Assembly (NCBI GenBank): GCA_029216955.1
Contig: JANAVB010042220.1
Coordinates: forward strand, 15,255,299 to 15,319,298
DNA from: Iris pallida
Taxonomy: Eukaryota; Streptophyta; Magnoliopsida; Asparagales; Iridaceae
DNA: 64,000 bases
Direction: 5' to 3'
Part shown: one piece after another, positions 58,255 to 64,000 of the stretch
Layout of the letters: each line of letters begins with the position of its first letter
Numbering within the stretch: the first letter of the stretch is position 1
The notes under the pieces: generated by a model
The model's input: the letters and a program-made list of their open reading frames with translations, nothing else
Databases searched by the model: none
What the model was told of the DNA's origin: nothing
Made by a program: the position numbers and the translations under genes

Positions 58255-60675
58255 TATCACACCCCAAAACCATAAAACTGGAGAGCGAGGGACAAACACA
58301 GCCAACTACGTATATTGAAGTGAATCCCATCTTGCAATACGATCACGACTGTCTAGATGCATGAGGATTTAACTACAAGCCATTAGTCTCTTAAGGTCAA
58401 GAACAAGCCTAATGTCTCAATCTCAAGCAAGCAAGTAAATGTAACAAGATCGTAGATCATCAAACATACAAAGTAAGGCGTCTCATACATTACATACTCA
58501 GATGATCATGAAGTTAGTCATACAAAATACGAAGACTAGCAAGAGTTTAAGTCATACATGATCAACCCTAGAATTTGTCAATCATGTCACAGCCCTTAGG
58601 CAGACAGGAATGTAAATTTAACACGAGCTAACACTTGCTCGGCGGCTAAACGTCTCAAAAGAATAATTTACAATGGAGTGTAAAAGCAAAATAAAACCCA
58701 CTCGTTGCCAGGGTTGCGTCTAGTGTTCACCATCTGGCTGAAAGGTTGGAAGATCCTCGGGTGCTACTCCAAAATTTGGCCATACAAAACCAGCTGGATC
58801 AGAACCCAGAAAAGCAAATGCCACAATGGAGGCTTCACTTAAGAACTAAAACCAGCATATTAGCATATGAGATATAAATGTTAACATAAGACAAGAGTAA
58901 GAGAAAACAAGGTGATAAACGGTAAGGTAACTAAGGGACTATTCCGGTAACCAAGTTAAAACCAATAAACCAAACAAGGACCGGGGTTGTAACCCTTCAC
59001 CTGAACAGAACTTAGGCTCCAACCATTTATCAACAAGAGTAAAGCATAAGTAGTCATTCACTGAAGTAATCATACACTGGCACTACCTAGACAAGACTGG
59101 ACTGGACTTCATCCATCAATCACAGCCAAGCAATGAGTACGGCTTGAAACTTTAACTAACTAGGGTTATCACAAGCCTAGTTACTAACAAGATGCATCGA
59201 GATGTTCCAACAGCCACAAGCCCCGCAGACTTAATCCAGGTTATCCAGTCGTAAGTTGAGAGAGTTGGATTAGGTGACTTGGGGGTACAATACATGACAG
59301 CATAGTGGAAATGTGCCCTACTTGACGGCATGCTACAAGTCCAATTAGAGCGCCCATATAACAGGACTGTCTGTAGGTAGAAAATCTCTTCATGAACTAC
59401 TTGATCAATCCAGTCATTATCCTAGTCAGATTCAGTATAAATCCCTGACCGCGGGAAATCAATTATTCATGTCCTAGACATGATGCAAGACGAGACATGT
59501 AGCTTATACAAGCATAAACACCCACGGTGTCAAGACAAGAGTTACTTAGTAAGTCAAGATAGTCGTCGCATCTGCATATTAAAATTATCATGTTAGGTTT
59601 CTTATCAAGATTACGTGTTTAAAGCTCAGAGTACATGTGCAACATGAAAAATGACATTATAGGACCGGTTAAGCAAAAGTACAAGCAAGGTCACAACTCA
59701 CACTAAGGACCATGGGGACAAATATGGATAATTGCAAGAGAAGGCACAAGGGGTCAATGGGGTAACATAGAGAGCATGCGCCCACATGGGTGAGGCAGGG
59801 TGCATGGTCTATGCGCCCACATGGGTGAGGCAGGGTGTACTTGAAAGATAAGTTTGGACGCCATCTTTCATGACAAGTGGGCGCATAAGGAAAACTATGT
59901 GCCCAAGCAGAGAACATGGGTGCACTTGGCCGTATATAGAGGCTATGCGCCTAGGCAGGGGAGTCATTGGGCACATATATAGGGCTATGCGCCCAAGCAA
60001 GGAGCATTAGGCCTTGGGCGCATACAAATGGCTATGCGCCCAAAGGAATGCAACTTTGGGCGCATGAAAATGCTATGCGCCCAGCACTGTTCTTCTTCCC
60101 CAATCCGAGAACTTGTGTTCATGGAACCCATGAACTTCCCAAGTTCACAAATCACTCAAAACAAATCGAAATCCGGGTTTTCAAAGGTCTATTTTGAGTA
60201 AAATCAAATTCTCTACAACATGGAACAATCAAAACTTGAAAAAAATGAAGTTTGATAGATCAAAACCCAAGAAAACAAAGGATTGAAAAAAACTTAGATC
60301 TATAAGATTTAATCCACCAAGACCAAAAGTTCTAAGTACTAAAGAGTCATAAAACTAAGTAATGAAGACTTTGGAACCATAAAACATGAGATCTCTCATG
60401 AAGCAAGATTACATTTGCCTAAGGTGGGTGGAGAGAAATGATGAAGAAGAAAGAAGAAGTTAATGAAAATAAAGGAAATAATGAAGAGAGAGAGTGGAGT
60501 TGATATTTATATCAATCCTCTCCATCTCTAACAAAAACCAAAATAAATCAAGCCAAGCTAAACCAAGTTAAACCAGGACCAAACCAAGCTAAGTCATGCT
60601 AGACAAGTCAAAATACGGGTCGAATATCCATACATGTATACTGGAAATACGTATAACGGAAAACGGGAATGAAAA
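58255..60675 (-). repeat. Element 4, 5' LTR (right)
   Basis: Its plus-strand left end reads TATCAC where the left LTR has TGTCAC, and its right end reads TGAAA where the left has TGACA, so both terminal dinucleotides have decayed. The TSD still marks the ends exactly. Confidence 0.88.
59878..60083. repeat. Array of short inverted repeats (GGGCGCAT hairpins)
   Basis: Four clear palindromes about 30 bp long and 45-90 bp apart: 59878-59905, 59967-59995, 60014-60043 (11-bp arms TTGGGCGCATA, 8-nt loop, no mismatch) and 60057-60083 (9-bp arms, no mismatch). A weaker one lies near 59928-59952. The left LTR has decayed counterparts at about 52614-52811, for example 52741-52770. Confidence 0.85.
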
Positions 60676-60680
60676 ATACA
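60676..60680. repeat. TSD of element 4 (right), AATAC
   Basis: Second copy of 50750-50754. Confidence 0.85.
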
Positions 60681-61170
60681 CAACTTTGACTCATGTAATA
60701 CATCGATGTGATGTACTAATAGCCTCAGATAAATTTGATGCAGCCCTTTCAGAGAAAATATATATGAACTAAGTTGATTTTGATTTGAAAATGAGTTTGT
60801 TGACTTGTGAATTGTAAATCATGGATGACAATACTATAGAGAGAAAGTAAGGAGACATTTCAGTATTTGTATAGAACAATATGTTTAAGAATATTATACT
60901 CCTAAAAATTTATTTATGGTACCAATCACAAGCATTATATTTACTTGAAAATAAATCATATATGCAAGAGAATATTATATTATGTACCAAACTCGGTAAT
61001 AAAGAATATTCAAAAAAAATGATACCTTAGAATAAAATTTCTAGGAATATGAAATTCCTGAAAATATTGTAATATACATACAAACACCCCTAGAGTTTCT
61101 CTTATAATGTATAATACAAAGGTCCATGATCATATGGCTTATACCATATTTCTTTAAATCTAGTAGTACA
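60681..61170. repeat. ~500-bp tandem repeat, unit 2
   Basis: Begins ACAACTTTGACTCATGTAAT and carries the same landmark order as unit 1, for example TTTATGGTACCAATCACA near 60913. Confidence 0.8.
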
Positions 61171-61435
61171 CATTTACTCTTGTAATACATTACTGTGATG
61201 TACTAATAGTAAGAGGTAAATTTGCTCATTAGCTTTTTAAGGTCTTATTAACTTTTGAAATTATATATGAACTATGTTGACTTGATTGAAAAATAAGTTT
61301 GTTAACTTGTGAATTGGGAATCATGGATGACAATGCTAGAGAGAGAGAAAGTAAAGAGAGATTTCAATATTTGTCTAGAACACTATGCTTAATTATATTA
61401 TATTGCTAAAAATTTATTATGATATTGGAGACTTT

Positions 61436-61545
61436 CCTTTGGTGGTGACGAGCCAAAGTTGGTCAGGTATACTGACGCTGATATGGCTGGAGATGTAGAC
61501 ATGAGACGATCGACTTCGTGCTATGTGATGATGCTGATATGGTCG
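61436..61545 (+). mobile_element. Copia RNase H fragment
   Basis: The plus frame reads LVRYTDADMAGDVDMRRSTS followed by CYVMM. This is the first RNase H motif of Ty1/copia polyproteins (D of TDAD). Only about 35 codons are present, embedded in the tandem repeat. It is not part of the copia element at 61848. Confidence 0.75.
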
Positions 61546-61556
61546 GGTATATATAA

Positions 61557-61673
<117 letters not shown>

Positions 61674-61847
61674 GAATTATATATACCAGAGTATATTATA
61701 ATTATGTACCAAATAAAGTAATAAAGAATACTAAAAAAATGAGACCTTGAAATAAAATTTCTGAGAATATAAAATTCTTGTAGATATTGTATTCTGCATA
61801 CTAAACACCCCTCAAGTTTTCTCATAGAATATAGAATACAAAGGTCA

Positions 61848-62501
61848 TGTTGGAGTGGGTGGGGTTCCCAACCTATGTTGAAAATACCCCGGAGTCGGAT
61901 TGGGTATTCCTATATATAATAGAAATATTCTAATAGATTTGGATTGGATATTTCTATATATAATAGGAATATCCCAATGGAGTTGGATTGGGTATTCCTA
62001 TATATAATAGGAATACATCAATGGTTTAGATTGAGTATTCCTACATATAGTAGAATACCTCAATTAGTTGTGGGTTTGAAGCTATATATACTAGGTGTTT
62101 CCTCACCATAAAATATATCTCAAAAAAGAGAGGAGCAATAGTGATTTACAACTTTTAAAAGAGAGAGGATTGAAGACTATTGCGAAGGAGAGATCGCTTT
62201 GAATAATTCTTCGACATCTCTTATTCTTCGGAGGCTACAATCAAATTTTCTCCTTTCAAGTAAGTTGTGGTGATTCTTTTGGATCGGAAGGAGCTTGTAG
62301 AGGGTGTATTCTCTTTATTCTATTAGTGGAGGTTCTTCAGGGTTAGACTCCGATCGTCCCGTGGTTTTTCTCATATGGGTTTTTTACGTCAAAAATCTTT
62401 GTGTCTGCGATTTTTATTTGGCATTTTTATTTTGATTTTTTTGCTCGGTTCTCTCGCAGGACTCTCTGGTTTAGATGAACGGTTTTTTTGCTTTGTTCCC
62501 A
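61848..62501 (+). repeat. Copia 5' LTR (654 bp)
   Basis: Begins TGTTGGAGTGGG and ends TGTTCCCA, 6 nt before the primer site. U3 holds about four imperfect units of about 50 bp (GGATTGGGTATTCCTATATA type, about 61897-62060). A TATA box GCTATATATACT is at 62081-62092. Confidence 0.85.
62081..62092 (+). promoter_or_regulatory. TATA box of copia LTR
   Basis: GCTATATATACT about two thirds along U3, followed by a leader with CTCACC, as is usual at the U3/R border of plant copia LTRs. Confidence 0.6.
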
Positions 62502-62507
62502 AGAGAG

Positions 62508-62525
62508 TGGTATCAGAGCTTTGGG
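62508..62525 (+). other. Copia primer-binding site (tRNA-iMet)
   Basis: TGGTATCAGAGCTTTGGG. The first 12 bases are the standard complement of the plant initiator-Met tRNA 3' end. Confidence 0.95.
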
Positions 62526-62548
62526 TTCAGAGAAGTGTCAGGAGTTGA

Positions 62549-64000
62549 CAGTCAAATCTGGAAGCAGAGATCGACGTGAAGCCGGTGCACATGGTAAACC
62601 TAAACGGTACCAACTATCACTACTGGAGGAGCAAGATGAAGGATTTGCTATTTGTCAAGAAGTTGCATCTGCTAGTATTTGCTTCCGATAGGCCTAGTGG
62701 TAAATCCAAAGAGGACTGGAATTTTGAGCATATACAGGTGTGTGGGCACATAAGGCAGTTTGTTGACGAGAACGTGTATAATCACGTTGCCAGTATTAAG
62801 CATGCGAGGACACTGTGGGATAAGCTGGAATCTTTGTATGCGAAGAAGACTAGGGTAAATAAATTATTCCTGATCCGGATGATGATGGGTCTACGGTACA
62901 AAGATTGTACATCCATTACGGATCACTTAAGTGACTTCCAGGGCGTGGTTGACCAGCTATCATCGATGGGAGTCAAATTCGACGATGAGGTTCAAGGACT
63001 TTGGTTGCTATGTACATTGTCAGACTCGTGGGAGACCATATGAGTATCAATGATCGCTTCTGCTCCGGAAGGCGTGGTCAGTCTGGAGTTTGACAAGAGC
63101 GGAATACTGAATGAAGAGATGCAGAGACGTTCTCAGGGTACTTCATCCATATCACACTCAGAGGTGCTAGTTTCAGAGAGCCGCGAAAGGGGCAAAAACA
63201 GGGATCCAGGTGGTAGTAGAGATAAGAGTAGAGGCAAGTCCAAAGGTCGGTACGAAGACTCTGAGTGTTACCATTGTGGCAAGAAGGGTCACATCAAACA
63301 AAACTATTTTGCTTGAAAGAGAGAGAAGAAGGACGACAAGAGGAAGCAAAGTAAAAATACTACAGCGGAGACCTCGGTACATGGAGGCGATGTGATCGTC
63401 GTAGGTGATGAGGTTGTCATGACCCTCACCTGCGATGACAATTCTTGGCTGGTGGACTTGGGTGCTTTAGTGCACGTATCTCACAATAGGGCACTATTTG
63501 CTACTTACACGACAGGCGATTGTGGCGTGATGAAGATGGGTAACGGAGATGTGTCGAAGGCGGTTGCCATTGAAGATGTGCATGTGAGGACGAAGATGGG
63601 TGCAGTTCTTATTCTCAAAAATGTTCGTCATGTCCCTGATATCCGTTTCAACCTAGTGTCGGATGGAAGGTTGGATAACGAGGGTTTCTTCAATCTCTTC
63701 GAGAACAGTCAGTGAAAGCTTTCCAGAGGTTCGATGGTGATTGTTAGAGGAAGCAAGAACTCTGGACTCTACTATATGGAGGGGAGAACACAGGGGACAC
63801 ATGAGGTGAACGCACTCAGTGATGTATCTACCGAGTTATGGCACAAGCGGCTCAGCTATATCAGCGAGAATGGGATAACCTACTCGATGAATAGAAAGGT
63901 GATTCCAGGGCTAAAGTCTACAAAATTGGAGAGATACACACATTGTTTGGCGAGAATACAAAATAGGGTATCTTTCCAAAGTCACCCAAGTTCGAGGAGA
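62549..64000 (+). pseudogene. Copia gag-pol (5' part), three in-frame TGA stops
   Basis: One plus frame, open from 62549 (first ATG 62591). Gag: NLNGTNYHYWRSKMKDLLF opening and a UBN2-type capsid region to about 63040. Zinc knuckle CYHCGKKGHIKQN at about 63269, whose last Cys is Tyr. Protease region WLVDLGALVHVSHN at about 63448, where the catalytic Asp-Ser-Gly reads Asp-Leu-Gly. GAG-pre-integrase LWHKRLSYISENG at about 63838, then a THCLA motif near the window end. TGA at 63041-63043, 63314-63316 and 63713-63715 interrupt it; no frameshift was seen. The integrase core, RT and RNase H lie outside the window. As it stands it could not produce active protease. Confidence 0.9.

Larger units (their letters stand above)
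50755..60675 (-). mobile_element. Element 4: degenerate Ty3/gypsy chromovirus-type retrotransposon
   Basis: 9.9-kb minus-strand element with LTRs of 2650 bp (left) and 2421 bp (right), TSD AATAC and coding order gag, protease, RT, RNase H, integrase, chromodomain. It has frameshifts and many stops and its LTRs differ by several percent plus large indels, so it is older than element 2. It inserted near the junction of two roughly 500-bp tandem units. Confidence 0.9.
61848..64000 (+). mobile_element. Ty1/copia retrotransposon, left part
   Basis: 5' LTR, initiator-Met primer site and the gag, protease and pre-integrase part of the polyprotein. It continues beyond the window. The pentamer GGTCA at 61843-61847 is the expected left TSD; its partner lies outside. 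It inserted into unit 3 of the roughly 500-bp tandem repeat. Confidence 0.92.

Noticed and set aside
59878..60083. CRISPR-like reading of the regularly spaced palindromes
   Set aside because: Eukaryotic LTR context, irregular spacing, spacers themselves repeated, no cas genes.

Overview
The window looks like gene-poor, repeat-rich nuclear DNA from a flowering plant, probably a eudicot. Four features point there: nested Ty3/gypsy chromovirus-type LTR retrotransposons with very long LTRs, a plant Ty1/copia element with an initiator-Met primer site, L1-type LINE debris, and nuclear copies of plastid ndhF, rps3, ycf1 and ndhD. I see no intact host gene, no tRNA or rRNA gene and no CRISPR array.

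Layout. 260-5146 (minus) is a decayed multi-exon gene of the plant mobile domain (aminotransferase-like) type. Its splice sites are still readable and a 17-bp minisatellite fills its first intron. About 5.2-6.5 kb is promoter-like and duplicated DNA. 6.5-9.77 kb holds three LINE 3' segments (minus), two of them bracketed by three copies of the same target sequence. 9805-32931 is a non-autonomous LTR element (element 1, plus, TSD ATTCT). Its 3' LTR is split by a complete, young gypsy element (element 2, 18434-31773, minus, TSD TATTT, 4168-bp LTRs). 32.9-38.7 kb is anonymous and LTR-derived DNA with a scrambled plastid mosaic at 34.8-36.15 kb. 38753-41610 is a solo LTR (TSD GTATA). 42142-49874 is a deletion-derivative LTR element with only 1.0 kb between its LTRs (element 3, plus, TSD ATAAT). 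50256-61847 is a roughly 500-bp tandem repeat interrupted by a degenerate gypsy element (element 4, 50755-60675, minus, TSD AATAC). 61848-64000 is the left part of a copia element (plus), cut by the window end.

How the parts relate. Elements 1-4 share a primer-binding-site-like block 8-9 nt inside the LTR. Elements 1-3 share LTR 3' ends, and the elements share a purine-rich stretch before the 3' LTR. Element 2 encodes gag, protease, RT, RNase H, integrase and a chromodomain in nearly one frame. Elements 1 and 3 lack pol and would need such a partner to move. The coding relics are inactivated mainly by in-frame stops. In elements 2 and 4 most stops are TAG at places where one C-to-T change of a CAG codon would explain them, which suggests decay by deamination of methylated CHG sites.
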